Shown here piece by piece: positions 46,004-58,807 of a stretch of DNA of 64,000 nt; the stretch's first letter is position 1, and the number at the start of each line of letters is the position of its first letter. The stretch is from Lineus longissimus. Lineage: Eukaryota; Nemertea; Pilidiophora; Heteronemertea; Lineidae. A program made the position numbers and the translations under genes. A model generated the notes under the pieces. It saw nothing but the letters and a program-made list of their open reading frames with translations. It had not been told where the DNA came from and made no database searches. The stretch spans positions 10,617,001 through 10,681,000 of the forward strand of contig NC_088308.1 in the NCBI RefSeq assembly GCF_910592395.1, given 5' to 3'.

Positions 46004-49000
46004 ATAATTGCGATTAATTAAGATCAAAACTAGAGGACGCCCTTCTCAAGCCATCGCTTTTTAACGCAGTTTTTTGTTTGTCGTGCGATTTTCACAAGCA
46101 AATCAACGTTTGGCAGTTTAAGGTGCGGGGTCATGTTAGCACAAAGGCTGGTTAATCGTCATTTTAACAGTTGATTACTGCTAGGCCTCGCAATGTTTCG
46201 ACTCCCAATGAAGTTTTCTGATTTGTATATTTTTTGGCATAAGTTATAGCATAATTCATTATGCTCTCGAAGAATTGCCATGCAGTTAGGCTAATTACAG
46301 GAAGCAATACCTAAGGAGGGGGGTTCTCCTTCACCAAGATGTCCCCATTGAAATGAGTTTGCAAAATGTTTACTTATATATAATTAGTACTTTGCGGTGT
46401 TCACATTTAAATGAGTTTTCGATGTTCACCCACGGATGCGAATAAATCGAATGGATAAACAAAACACGTGCCAAGATTCAAGGGTTTATAACTCCTAATT
46501 TATATATTGTACTCTTTTGAAATGTAGTCCTTATATAGATCTGATATTTCTGTGTTTATTCTGAAAATTGGTGCAAAAAGACAAGTTAGTCTTTATTTGA
46601 CTGCAAATTAGAGTAAACTGGTCAAAAATTGCAATGTCCAAAATGGTCCATGAGACGTTGCGTGCAGATGTCCGAGGTAATACCTGTCAATTGAGTGTCA
46701 TGGATCACTGATATGATTATTTCTGGATCTGATTATTTTTCTAGACAGACAAAGGTCCGAGTCGAAAACGATATTTTTATAAGTTGGTGCACGGTAGAAG
46801 AGGCTTAGGTCCGCATGGAAGCTTGTCCAGGTAACTTCGACCCTATCCGCCGCGCAGCGGAGGGTCGAGGAAGCCTCGTTGATTTACCAAGGCGAGCCGT
46901 ACATTTTCAGTGCACACAGTGGATGCACTGTCCATACCGACTGCTCTGGTATTCCTGATTTTTCACGTTGGCTCGAGGTTACCCATCTTTGTGAAAAACA
47001 CGTAAAAAACACCGCAAGCTGACGCCCCCAAATCGAGTTCATGACGAGTGATATGCCGTCAAGTACCAGTCTCTGTAATGAGTGAATGGAGGATTCTGGT
47101 TTAAGAGTCTATTTTGGTAGCAGGGTGGTGGGTCAATTTATCTTTAAGTGTAATTAGAGTCTTTCAAATAAATTGTATTCTTTCAAAAAAAATGTATTTG
47201 ATAAACTCTGGTGTGGTTTGCATAGGTGACTCTCATCAGGCAATGATGCTGACATTTTGACTGGCACTTTGACAGACCCTTGGCAATATCAAAATGAAAT
47301 TTACACACATTGTGGTGGAAATATAGATCAAGAAATATATGATTTTCATTATAGGATTGACTACAGTGCTCAGAATTGTGGGATAACATTTGGTCTTGAC
47401 GTGAGTATTGTAGTTGTGATATTTGGACATTGCATATTTTGACCCTCTATCTTCATTGGCCATAAATCTCAAAATACATGTGTCAAGCCTATCTTAAGCA
47501 AATTAAGAAAAACTGTAAAAAAACAATCGTACCTATCATTCAGAAAACTTCATTGCCATTGACTAGATATCTTTGAAGTTATTAACCCTTGAAGTTCGGC
47601 GCGCTTTTTTATCCTTCCGATGTGTTTATTTAGCCTAAATAGATGACAGTTCGTCTATTCCGTATTGTGATCTGATATAAATACACACTGGATGCAGCGG
47701 ACCGGCCTCGTCACTATCCCTGTTCTGTCAATCAAAACGAAATATGGCAGGGGACCGTTAGGTTAACTTACTGGCAAGAAGGGGCGGTTTTGCCGGTATT
47801 ACATTTTAATCAATGTTAGCTAATCAACACTTAATTAAGTGGATGGATGTCAACTTACGATAACATGCACTTCGTACGTTTAGCAGTGACTATGGATGAA
47901 TAGACGTCTAGGAATACCGGGTATATATCAAAGATAGTAGTGCACTACACACTGTAGTATGTATTACATGCTGAGCATTCTAATTCGGTGTCTGAAAACG
48001 ACCTTACAGCAACGTCCATTGGCTAATCATCAAGCCGCCACAATTCCCGCCAGTTGAGTCCAGTCCAGGAGGAAGTAAAAAGCTGACGGAATGGACTGTC
48101 TCTGGAGCCAAGCTGTGGTGAAGTGACTTCATTCATTCTTATTTGATGGTTTTAACTACATTTTGTTTTGATACGAATGTACTTCCAACAAGGTGCACTG
48201 TGGATGAGTGTCGGCTGAAATTCTTCCTTAGAATGCAGAGGCCGCTTCGTTCGCAATGACATTTGCAAACAGTTCACAGTAACTTCAGGCACTGTTTAAT
48301 TAATTTGTTGAAATATGGAAATAATACACACCGTACAGGTACAGTTGGCCAGACAATGCAAATACATTCACAAAAACACACGAAAGCAAATTCTTCATGA
48401 AATTGTTGGAAATGGTGAATCCTTATCGGAATACACCTTCCTCCCGCACCCGGAAAGGATGCTGCGAATTTGCAAGATTCTCGGACTTGAAAAAAAAAAG
48501 TCCCCACTTTTGCTGAAGAAAAAGGGTCAATACCTTTGCTTCTCAATGTATGAGGAGTTCTGAACAAAACAACTGACAAAAACCGTCTTACATAGTCCGA
48601 TTTTGGTCGAAGACTACGAGGCAATATGGAATTAAAATTCCACGGAGTGATAACGGGGTAATCTATTTCTCTGCGATATTGCACTTTGAAGATGCTTCCT
48701 GGAAGTTCCTCCCTCCATCGGCATTCCGACACCGAGAAAAAGGATTGATTTAATCAATCGTCAGTTACTGCATAAATACTATTAGTTTGATATCCTCGTA
48801 AAAGATGAGTACCACATTTCAATGATATTGTCTGTTAGACCCGTCAGTTCCTATTTTAGGAATTATAACAGGACATTTCCTACAATGACATCATATTCAA
48901 GAAGCCTATCAGATATCTATAGTTGATTTGGAAGTAGAAGCCTCTCTACCAAGGATGATACAATGATATCATTGTCATTTAGAAAATGACTTAAGACCTA

Positions 49001-49044
49001 GCTTTTCAACATCTTATTCTGAGTAGCTCTTTATAATCACGGAT
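46004..49044. other. 3' flank and intergenic DNA
   Basis: A GC-rich hairpin, CGACCCT...CCGC/GCGGAGGGTCG, lies at about 46838-46870. Open frames of 82 (plus) and 152 (minus) codons overlap at 48274-48732. Neither is recognisable, although the plus frame follows an acceptor-like ACCGTACAG and is hydrophilic and lysine-rich. Confidence 0.3.
46441..46446 (+). promoter_or_regulatory. candidate polyadenylation signal of the propeller-enzyme gene
   Basis: AATAAA 438 bases after the stop codon. Confidence 0.35.
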
Positions 49045-49190
49045 ATTACATTACATTACATTACATTACATTGCATTACATTACATCACATTACGTCACA
49101 TTACGTCACATTACATTACATTACATTACATTACATTACATTACATTACATTACATTACATTACATTACATTACATTACATTACATTACC
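49045..49190. repeat. (ACATT)n pentanucleotide microsatellite
   Basis: Nearly 30 tandem ATTAC units with a few GCATT, TCACATT and GTCAC variants near 49070-49110. The right half is uninterrupted. Confidence 0.95.
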
Positions 49191-50123
49191 ACAGGCCTAG
49201 GAATTTCATCACGGTGGAAATGTATCAACGGGTTTTTTTAATGGAAATGGCCGAAGATTTTAAGCGACCATCAGGAAGAGTAATTAAGGCCTTGTGAGAT
49301 AATCAGGTATATGACAAAATTACACGATCTGGTAATTGCGACCTGGTCTTTGTTATTTGTTTTTCTCGCAACAACAGTTTGGCCTACTACTGTGCATAAT
49401 GTGTTTGTCTCACTATATAATACCTAGACTCTTGAAAAGGACTGTAGACTTTTACAACCGGTTAATCAGTTAGGTTTACCTAAATGGTCCTAAAAAACAC
49501 TGTCGTTCTAAACGACTTTTCACAAACCCTACTAAATTATCTATCCACTCACCGTAACTTGCATCATAAAAGTGCCTAACTGCTTCAGGTATATGATAAG
49601 ACTTCATGAGGTGCTATTTAAATCAAAATCATGTCAGTCGTACACACTCCGGTTTCACCGATCTTAGACATCTTTATCATTTACTAGGAATTCGACACAA
49701 AGGTCAAAACTTAACGTCATGCATCGGACAAATACTGGCGTCGTCAACAAGTTGTCTTTCCAAATATGTCGAATGACGATATCGAATAACCAGCCCAGCG
49801 TATTTTGGGCGCGTGCTGATTATTTAGAATCGGTTTTAGATCGATGAAACTAGTGCATGCGATACGACCAGGAATGAAACAATTGCAGCAGTTTTAAAAC
49901 GCGGATTTCCGTGGAAAAAACCTCTGGGAGATTCATAAACTTGGCTTACACAGCTACCTATGTCATAAAGCTTAATATAGTTCCATTAGCGCTATAATAG
50001 CATCTTGATGACGGTCAGTTTACGAACACGGCAAATCAAGAAGGTACTTTAAAAAATCTAAGTAAGTGGTAACATTAAGCAGCGCATCGGGTGTTTTTAT
50101 CCATCTTTTATTACGAAGTGACT
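49191..50123. other. intergenic DNA without recognised features
   Basis: No gene or repeat family recognised. Confidence 0.35.
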
Positions 50124-50150
50124 ATTTGGCAAGCCCGGCTTACCAAACAG
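50124..50150. repeat. conserved hairpin, left of the 993-bp array
   Basis: TATTTGGCAAGCCCGGCTTA followed by CCAAACAG can fold back on itself. The same hairpin occurs three times at 52783-52892, on the other side of the array. Confidence 0.6.
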
Positions 50151-50314
50151 CGACTTTTTTTGTCCTCAATGGAGAGCCGAACTCATTAATATTTATAAAT
50201 GCCCAAGGGCTCATTAATATTCATAAGTTAGTAATGCGCTGGAGAGGCTCAAGTAAGTGAGGCTGGAAAGGGAGAAGGGAAAAAATGGCGGAGCCCTCGC
50301 CACCTTTGCCGATT

Positions 50315-52547
50315 GAGGCAAGACCACAATTGATTTTTTAACCCCATTAGCAGTTAAATTGTCAATGTTTGACCGCGACGCATCAAATTCTGCGTGGGGT
50401 TGTGAATCTGAAATTTAGATTATGTTATTCCGGACAGTCGGGCAAGTAAATGGTGAAAAATAAACTGGTGATTGACCACGGAAATTTTTTGATAATCGAC
50501 AAATTAGACAGACTTTGATATTTCCACTCTTTTCAGCCAACTGGTAGAAAAAACACAAAACACGCCCCCTATTACCCAATTAGCAAAATTCGAAATTATT
50601 TTTTTCATCAAATAATTTCTTTATATCTGTAGACTTGCCACAACAAATATTTTTTCAATACCTCTCCAAATATGTACTTGAGAGTTAAAAACATGCACTC
50701 GTCTAATTGATAGGCCTCGACCCTCCAACCTATGAATATTCATTAGTGGTCTTGTCTCAATGAAGGTACATTTCAGGGGTTAACATTTTGAGAATTTTTT
50801 CAAACCAATGTACATGACATCCCACAACTCTCCAACAAAGGAAAGTCATATCTGGACATTTTGGGAGAAATGAGAGACATTTCCAAGAGTGGTACACTGT
50901 GCCAAAAGCGACGAAAGAGGACAAAATCGCCAAAAAGTCATGATTTTGCCGCCAACAGCACCAAATTCAAAGACCAGCCCTGGCCAGAATAAGCAAGCTA
51001 TGGAGCTGAAAGTTTAGGATGTGATTAAGGAATATCTTTGCTGCTCAGGGCACAACTTTCAGAATCAAGGCCTAAGTAGTTTCAAAGAAATTACAAAATG
51101 AATGGCAACACAACAAGACTTGTAAAAATGAAACCGAACGTAGACCGGGGCTAGGTTGACTCATATTTGGGTCAAATTAAGTTTTTTTCTCATTATTTTA
51201 GCTTGTTTTAACCTTAAATCATCAGCAATACAATATTCTAAATGAATTAGAGTGATTTGAGCACATTCAAATTTTTCACTAAATTGACCCAAAATGTAGT
51301 GTAAATGGAGGCAAGACCACAATTGATTTTTTAACCCCATTAGCAGTTAAATTGTCAATGTTTGACAGCGACGCATCAAATTCTGCGTGGGGTTGTGAAT
51401 CTGAAATTTAGATTATGTTATTCCGGACAGTCGGGCAAGTAAATGGTGAAAAATAAACTGGTGATTGACCACGGAAATTTTTTGATAATCGACAAATTAG
51501 ACAGACTTTGATATTTCCACTCTTTTCAGCCAACTGGTAGAAAAAACACAAAACACGCCCCCTATTACCCAATTAGCAAAATTCGAAATTATTTTTTTCA
51601 TCAAATAATTTCTTTATATCTGTAGACTTGCCACAACAAATATTTTTTCAATACCTCTCCAAATATGTACTTGAGAGTTAAAAACATGCACTCGTCTAAT
51701 TGATAGGCCTCGACCCTCCAACCTATGAATATTCATTAGTGGTCTTGTCTCAATGAAGGTACATTTCAGGGGTTAACATTTTGAGAATTTTTTCAAACCA
51801 ATGTACATGACATCCCACAACTCTCCAACAAAGGAAAGTCATATCTGGACATTTTGGGAGAAATGAGAGACATTTCCAAGAGTGGTACACTGTGCCAAAA
51901 GCGACGAAAGAGGACAAAATCGCCAAAAAGTCATGATTTTGCAGCCAACAGCACCAAATTCAAAGACCAGCCCTGGCCAGAATAAGCAAGCTATGGAGCT
52001 GAAAGTTTAGGATGTGATTAAGGAATATCTTTGCTGCTTAGGGCACAACTTTCAGAATCAAGGCCTAAGTAGTTTCAAAGAAATTACAAAATGAATGGCA
52101 ACACAACAAGACTTGTAAAAATGAAACCGAACGTAGACCGGGGCTAGGTTGACTCATATTTGGGTCAAATTAAGTTTTTTTCTCATTATTTTAGCTTGTT
52201 TTGACCTTAAATCATCAGCAATACAATATTCTAAATGAATTAGGGTGATTTGAGCACATTCAAATTTTTCACTAAATTGACCCAAAATGTAGTGTAAATG
52301 GAGGCAAGACCACAATTGATTTTTTAACCCCATTAGCAGTTAAATTGTCAATGTTTGACCGCGACGCATCAAATTCTGCGTGGGGTTGTGAATCTGAAAT
52401 TTAGATTATGTTATTCCGGACACAACAAATATTTTTTCAATACCTCTCCAAATATGTACTTGAGAGTTAAAAACATGCACTCGTCTAATTGATAGGCCTC
52501 GACCCTCCAACCTATGAATATTCATTAGTGGTCTTGTCTCGATTTCG
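50315..52547 (+). repeat. 993-bp tandem array: two full units plus a deleted third
   Basis: Units start at 50315, 51308 and 52301 (GAGGCAAGACCACAATTG) and are nearly identical. Each unit is a 444-bp element bounded by GAGGCAAGACCAC and GTGGTCTTGTCTC (a 13-bp inverted repeat with one mismatch) plus a 549-bp spacer. The third unit has the element only, with an internal deletion after TTATTCCGGACA (near 52421), and ends at 52547. The array is flanked by CCGATT on the left and GATTTCG on the right, which could be a GATT target duplication. No coding function. Confidence 0.9.
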
Positions 52548-52752
52548 TCAGTAGAAAAGTTGCGCGTGGGGGCTTCGTATGGCTCTTTTGAAGATTTGGA
52601 GAAAGCTCTTGATGAATATCAAGAGACAAGCTTCACTGTTTTCATTTCGCTTCAGAGGAATTTGGTTACTCTAAAGGAAAAACCGCAGTAACAGACCATT
52701 TTCAGACCAATACGCCATTATGCATATTCATGAGTAGGCGTGGTTTATTCAT

Positions 52753-52892
52753 CGGCTTGCCAAACAGGAAAGAAATTTTGCTCTGTTTGGCAAGCCCGGC
52801 TGGCCGAACAGGGTGGCTTTTTAGTGCTGTTTGGCAAGCGGCTCTCCAAACAGGACAAAAAAGATGCCTGTTTGGCGAGCGGCTTGCCAAAT
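52753..52892. repeat. three conserved hairpins plus a half site
   Basis: CTGTTTGGCAAGC(CCGGCT or GGCT) and CCAAACAG arms occur at 52783-52811, 52828-52853 and 52868-52892, with a half site CGGCTTGCCAAACAG at about 52753-52767. The arms are better conserved than the intervening bases. Confidence 0.7.
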
Positions 52893-53752
52893 AGACCCGG
52901 CCCTTTTATTAATATAATGAAGGTTGGCTCCTTTAGCCGTTCAGCATCTAAAGCATCTAGACTATTGCGGACGTATAAGAAACGATGTGCATACTGTTAT
53001 ACAGCAGTTGTACGCTTGAAACACGCGACTACATTGTAGCGCTAAGACTATTGTTACAACTCGGTTAGAATGTTCAATATAATTTTTTTGGGGCAGTTAC
53101 AGACGGGACAGCAACAAAGTTACATTACACCAAATGATATTACCGAATAAAGTTCAGTTGGTTCCCAAATATTGATTAGTTTCTTATATAAAATATTTAT
53201 AAATTTATTGGTTATTGGTCAAAAGAATAATAATGGATCTATTTATTATGTTTAACATGACATAGTAGACATGCTAGAAAGATATATTGCTTCGATCTTA
53301 CTTTGCTCAAAAAATAACACGATAATTTCGTTTGTTTCGATATATTTAATTTCTTTGCAGTTTATATTGCCAACGAACTACATGTTGTTAAATGCGTATC
53401 CGTTGCTTTGTTAAAACTAATGGACGGTAGTCATTTCAGGGCTTTTGACATGTCAGAGACGGGTACATATGTGTAGTGTCATTGCGGTTGCAATTCTTGC
53501 TTCCAGCCATGCCACCAGCCTGTGGGTGGCATAAGCCACTCGATTTTATATGGGGGAATCAGTCCATGAAGCTGTCGCATGTTGCCAACAAAAGTACGCT
53601 CGTTTTCCTACTTCAAGATGCACTAATTAAGCTAAAACCACATGATCCCACCCCGCGTTTGAAGCTACACGTACTTTTATGCATGTTCATAATGGTATAC
53701 CGTAGAATCGAAGGGCTGATAAAGTTAAACCTCTATTTCCATGGGTCAATGC

Positions 53753-54187
53753 GAGACAAGACCACCAATGAATATTCATAGGTTGGGGGTTCCAGACCTA
53801 TCAATTAGACGCGAGTATGTTTATAACTGTCAAGTGAATATTTGGAGAGGTATTGAAAAGACATCTAGTGTGGCAAGTCTACAGATATAAAGAAATTTTT
53901 TGATGAAAAAATTAACTTCGAATTTTCGCTAATTTGGCAATGTTTTGAGATGTTTCTGCCAGTTGGCTGAAAAGAGGGGGAAATATCAACGTCTGTCCAA
54001 TTTGTCGATTATCAAAATATTTCCAAGGTCAACTACCAGTTTACTTTTCACCATTTACTTGCCCGACTGTCCGAAATATCATATCAAAATTTCTGATTCA
54101 CAACCCAACGCAGTATTTGATGCGACGCGGTCACACATTGACAATTTAACTGCTAAAAGGCTTAAAAGTCAATGGTGATGTTGTCTC
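53753..54187 (-). mobile_element. inverted solo copy of the 444-bp TIR element
   Basis: Begins GAGACAAGACCACCAATGAA and ends GTTGTCTC. It is the reverse complement of the element in the 993-bp array, more diverged, and has none of the 549-bp spacer. This confirms that the element and the spacer are separate entities. Confidence 0.8.
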
Positions 54188-55520
54188 GTGCGCCCCCTAC
54201 TTACGGTGCAGCCATTTTGAATTGATAATTAAGTTGTCCAGGGTTGGAGAGGTTGGATAAAGTGAATGTAATGACACTGTGACGATTAAAACTTTATGTG
54301 AAAGTATTTAATGAGGTGGCATTACCATGGACTTAAATCCTTCCATTAGATTACCATAATGGAAGCTCACCAAAGATTGATGACTGGTGAGGGTTTTCGT
54401 AATAGCAGCGTGCATTTGGTAAAAAGAGGATTCCTCGCAACAAGGTCACTGGGCATCTATGTTATATGGAGTTCTCTACGTATGCGCCGTGAGAATCCCC
54501 GTGTGAATCAGTTGGTGATTTCCGGCTACGTCACTTTTTTCGCCACAGGGACTTGCAATGATTGAAATGTTACACACGTATTTCAAGAAGACCACTCATT
54601 TATGAAGACGTAGGGTTTTCGCCAATCATTTAATCCTCTTCTGTAAATATGTCATGCCTATGTCTCGAGATGTATGTAAAAATGTACAAAGGAATTTCGC
54701 GCCATGATGGAATCTCGTATTACGTCGAAAGCTGGTGTGACGTCTGGACAATCAACGATTTCCAATCTACCCCAATCCTAGGTTGCCAAGTGGGCGAAAA
54801 ATGTGAAAGACGAATGGCGAGTTGGTGAGTTAATGGACTACATGTATTTCCATATTTGCCGTGTTTGGATGAAGACGAAACGTGGTGAGTGGCGATTGGC
54901 GAAGTTAAACCTGAACATAGTATATATTCCTCCTAGAAGGCATGTGAGGTTACAGATTACCAATATAACAGAAAAAAATAGAAAAAAAGCAATTAGCAAT
55001 ATCATTCTCTATATGGTGTCTACAAATAGTCACTCCGATGAGTAATAGGGCATTAGCTGGGAATTGTCAAAAATTAGTTGGCCCAGCATTGAACTACCGA
55101 CTTCTTTATGAAGGAAATATTAGTGGCGAAGTCCACCTCTGGACAGCTCCTTTCCGAGCATTGCCTCGGTGAGCTGGCTATCATTCATGTTCCACAGTTT
55201 GACGCCAAGTTCGACTGATAGCTCGGGCACTGTTCTGACCGGTGGCGTGCACGTTGGAATAAGAGCACGTAGTAAGTCCGAAGTTAGGAGCCCAAATTAG
55301 TACAAACAAAATATGAAATTGAAAAGCCTGATCACCGACATCTTTTCCCTGCATCTTGACTGTATATCTTTCACTGTGTGTACTCTTCGGTACCTGTTGA
55401 GAATGCATGTATATTGTAGTATTTTCTCATAATGACAATTCCACACTATTATAAATTCCACGCAGCTATATGGAAAAAATTGATACAAGCAATTACGCTA
55501 GCGTGAATAATATACCTGTA
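54188..55520. other. intergenic DNA without recognised features
   Basis: Several short open frames; none is recognisable or flanked by convincing splice sites. Confidence 0.35.
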
Positions 55521-56052
55521 CGTATATGGCTGGCGGGAGTGGACAAATATCTGAATTAAGGGTCGGGATAAATCAGATTTATACCACGACTATATTCATA
55601 ATAGTAGACAGCCAATCAGAACCCCGCATTTCATGAATTATGGTGACCATTGAATCTGAATTATACCACGACATAAATGAATCAACCCACGACTATAATC
55701 GTTTTAGACCCACGACTATATTCGTAATAGCAGACAGCCAATCAGAGAGCCGAATTTATGGACGGAAGTGCGATTTATGGACGCCGGAAGTGCGATATAT
55801 GGACGCCGGAAGTGCTATTTATGGACGCCGGATGTTAGAGATCCGATGTTTTGATTGGTTGATTTATGGTGCACCACAATTCTGATTTACTTCCGTCCTC
55901 CATAAATGACACTTCCGTCCACAATTCCTATTTATGCCGCGGCATAATTCACGAAATCCGAGGTTTTGATTGGTCGATTTATGGTGCACCACAATTCCTA
56001 TTTATGCCGTGGCATAATTCTGAATTCTGTCCACTCGCGCCAGCCATATACG
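55521..56052. mobile_element. 532-bp TIR element with TA target duplication
   Basis: The ends are CGTATATGGCTGGCGGGAGT and its near reverse complement (about 25 bp, one mismatch), with TA on both outer sides (55519-55520 and 56053-56054), as for Tc1/mariner-type miniature elements. Inside are about four tandem GGACGCCGGAAGTGCGATAT units (55757-55835) and a duplicated GATTTATGGTGCACCACAAT segment. Confidence 0.8.
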
Positions 56053-58638
56053 TAACGCTGACTATTAGCGTCGCCTGACGTTAAAAAGATAAGAAAAACC
56101 ATATACAGAGTGGCTCAATAAAAATGTTACACTTACAAAATGGTTAATATCTTTCATTAATTTGGCATTTACCCTCAAACATACATATGTACTTGAAGAG
56201 CAAGCTCTGTCGATTAATTTGATACCAGCAGAATCATAATCATTCCATGGTTAACTGCACAGGAAATATTTTATTGACTCATGTGAAATCTCACTTGCGC
56301 CAACTTCTCAGTGGTTTCTGCACGAACTGTTCATATTGAGCTAAAAAAAAGAAAGATCTATATGGACTAAATTTCACTTCAATGCAAGAAAAACATCAGG
56401 AGTTATTAAACCATCATATTTGGGCGCGTTTTTATCTACCCGGTATGTGCATATTTCAGCCAGTCCTTGCCTGATATTTATGTTGCTAACATACGCGTAA
56501 TCATCTAAACATGTTATGCCCAAGTTTGGTGGCGGTTTTGGTGGCGATTTTTCACGCATTTCCGGGAAAATTTGCGTATTGTAACTGCCGAAACAATTGG
56601 GCTACATTTGGTTAGTCTCTACATAGTGTCTTTTCACTTAGCTGATGTTCAAGACAAGGGGTATGGAGCGGGATGTTTCGCAACACTTGACTCAATGAAG
56701 TCTGTTCTGATTCTGCAACAGCTCAGTTCGCCGTGTTTGGGTTCGATATATGTTGATTCTTCTTTGTCACGTCTGTGTCTATGCAGGTTGTTCATTTTTT
56801 TTTGACAACTCATTTTGACTCTCCTCCAGTCTCTTGTCTTGCTTTTTGGGGGCGTCCATTATTTTCACCAACTGTCATCAATGCAGTCTATCCGGTGCAA
56901 TTTATAGTGTACTTCGTTCACCCAGCAAATTGGTTAGTTGACTCGACATGGACTTTTTCCTAGTTGTAGAAGAAAATGTGTTACTGTCATTTTGTAAATG
57001 TAATAACACCATGACCGTACTTGTGTCCAGTAAAAAAGATCTCAAGTTCGAATCCCACAGTCACCACATTATTTTTCAAGCTAAATCTTTCTAACTCTAA
57101 GTTTTGATAGAAATTACCAAGCCCAGAGAGGAACTTTCTCGTAATCGCGATTCGAAAAAAGTTGAGAGCTGGTAACCAGAAAAAAAATGATGATCATTTC
57201 TACAGGTCTGACAAGGTCTGACAAGGACATACAAATGGTATTGGATTGTAAAAGGTTTGCTAACCACAAGGTTGGTGTGGCTGCTCCGCTGAGCCTTTCG
57301 TCGAAGCTCATCGGACGGAAGTGGGATCAAATCGTTTTGCCAATTGATCCCCCTGTCCACAGACAGCCTTTGCAACAGCTGAAAACCACTGCTATTGCAT
57401 GTACAAATCAATTCGTTCTCGTATATTCAAGTCGAACGGACTATAAAGCGAAGTATGAGTAGCATAGGCCGCAGGGTCATGTTTGAAGCCGAAGACATTT
57501 GCGTGATATATAGCCTATGTAAGCGTTGATTATTCTTAAAGATATAAATAGTTTGTTAAATTTTTCTTTGCATCACCATGTTTTGAATGAAAGCCTTAAT
57601 AATACCTACACAGTCCGGAGGCTTGTCATTTAATCGAGTTCAGACCTTTTCGTCCGAATATTCTTATGTGTTGATCTTTGGACACTTTCACGCGCAGTGC
57701 GATCTACGATCTGCAGATAATGTCTCGCTCTCGATTTGCACTGGGGGTAAACGGTATTTTCAGTAGATGATTCTATTGCAAATCACAAACATCCCGAAAG
57801 TTCGTCTTCGGCCTCACTTGGGAATGTATATTTGACCCGTCAGCTTTATGGCTGTATGGCGTACTTTTCCACTTATCACAAGTGAAAAATATAATAACAA
57901 ATATGGATCATATTGGTCATTTTCCAATGTTGTATTGCCGATGGCAGCATTTAATATCACATTAAGGCCAAGCAAAGGTGGGTACGACCCGGCCCCAAAG
58001 TCATAGAAGATCGGCTTGAGATACGACTAGGGATTAAGAAAATTGGCTACGTTTAGTCTATCTCCATACAGTGACGTTGCTGATAGTTCAGATAGGGAAG
58101 TGCTATTTGCCCGTCGTTAGATTTAGTTCGGATATTTCCGATGATTGCCGAAGCCATTGACCATTGAAAGGGTTTGTTTTCATTTACATGAAGCACGCAC
58201 GTGGCCTAGAAATCACGTGTTTGAGAAAATGTAATTGATTCAAGCCTTCACCGACCTCTAAAACCTGTACCAAAATATGCCTAATTAAGATTCAATTGAG
58301 ATACCGTATAATAAGGGTGAAGTTACTTGTTAATCATAATAAATCTATAATTTAATCCCCACTCCTTGCACGGTCCCTAACTAGGCGGCTTAACTTTACA
58401 CTATGATCCATGACCACATTTCGCCAAGTAGCCTGGTTTGTCTCGGCACCGATAGAGGCGCTTCTCGGTGTCGAAGTTGCATTATGATAATGAGCCCAAT
58501 CAAATGCCGGGTAAATAGATACTCCCGTTCAGATAAGGAATACAGAACGCATAGAGATCGCGCCGTTCAGTTCTGATTCTACACCAGCTCGTAGCTTTCT
58601 CGGTCACGGCTCACTGCCTGCTGTTCATACCTTTTTGA
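56053..58638. other. intergenic DNA, possible repeat fragments
   Basis: An inverted fragment of the 15730/43776 repeat family lies at about 57785-57845. A B-box-like GTTCGAATCCC near 57049 has no matching A box. An open frame at 57187-57462 is not recognisable. Confidence 0.35.
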
Positions 58639-58807
58639 TTAAGATTTCCAACCGAGCCTCTTATCGAATTTTTGAAGGGCGTCCATAAGTTTCTCCAATT
58701 TATCTTCCATAGCACCAAGTCGGTCTCCTGGAATATGTGGGTAGTTGTTTCGTTGGTCCAGTTCTTTGGTCAGTTGCTTCGAAATGGTCTCCGACAGGGT
58801 CTTTTCC
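58639..58807 (-). CDS. unrecognised gene, last coding exon (C-terminal coiled coil)
   Basis: On the minus strand the acceptor AAAACTTTCAG| at 58808 is followed by one base and then 55 codons ending in TAA (58639-58641). The peptide begins E-K-T-L-S-E-T-I-S-K-Q-L-T-K-E-L-D and ends with R-L-G-A-M-E-D-K-L-E-K-L-M-D-A-L-Q, then F-D-K-R-L-G-W-K-S, a clear amphipathic heptad pattern. Composition and splice signal make this a convincing coding exon, although it is too short to stand out as an open frame. The protein family is unknown to me; coiled coils at channel C-termini look similar, but that is only a resemblance. Confidence 0.65.

Noticed and set aside
48274-48732. 152-codon minus-strand frame and overlapping 82-codon plus-strand frame
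   Set aside because: Neither is recognisable. The plus frame is lysine-rich and could be a terminal exon, but no partner exon in phase was identified.
57020-57070. tRNA-like B box GTTCGAATCCC
   Set aside because: No A box at proper spacing and no pairing acceptor stem; too weak for a tRNA or SINE call.
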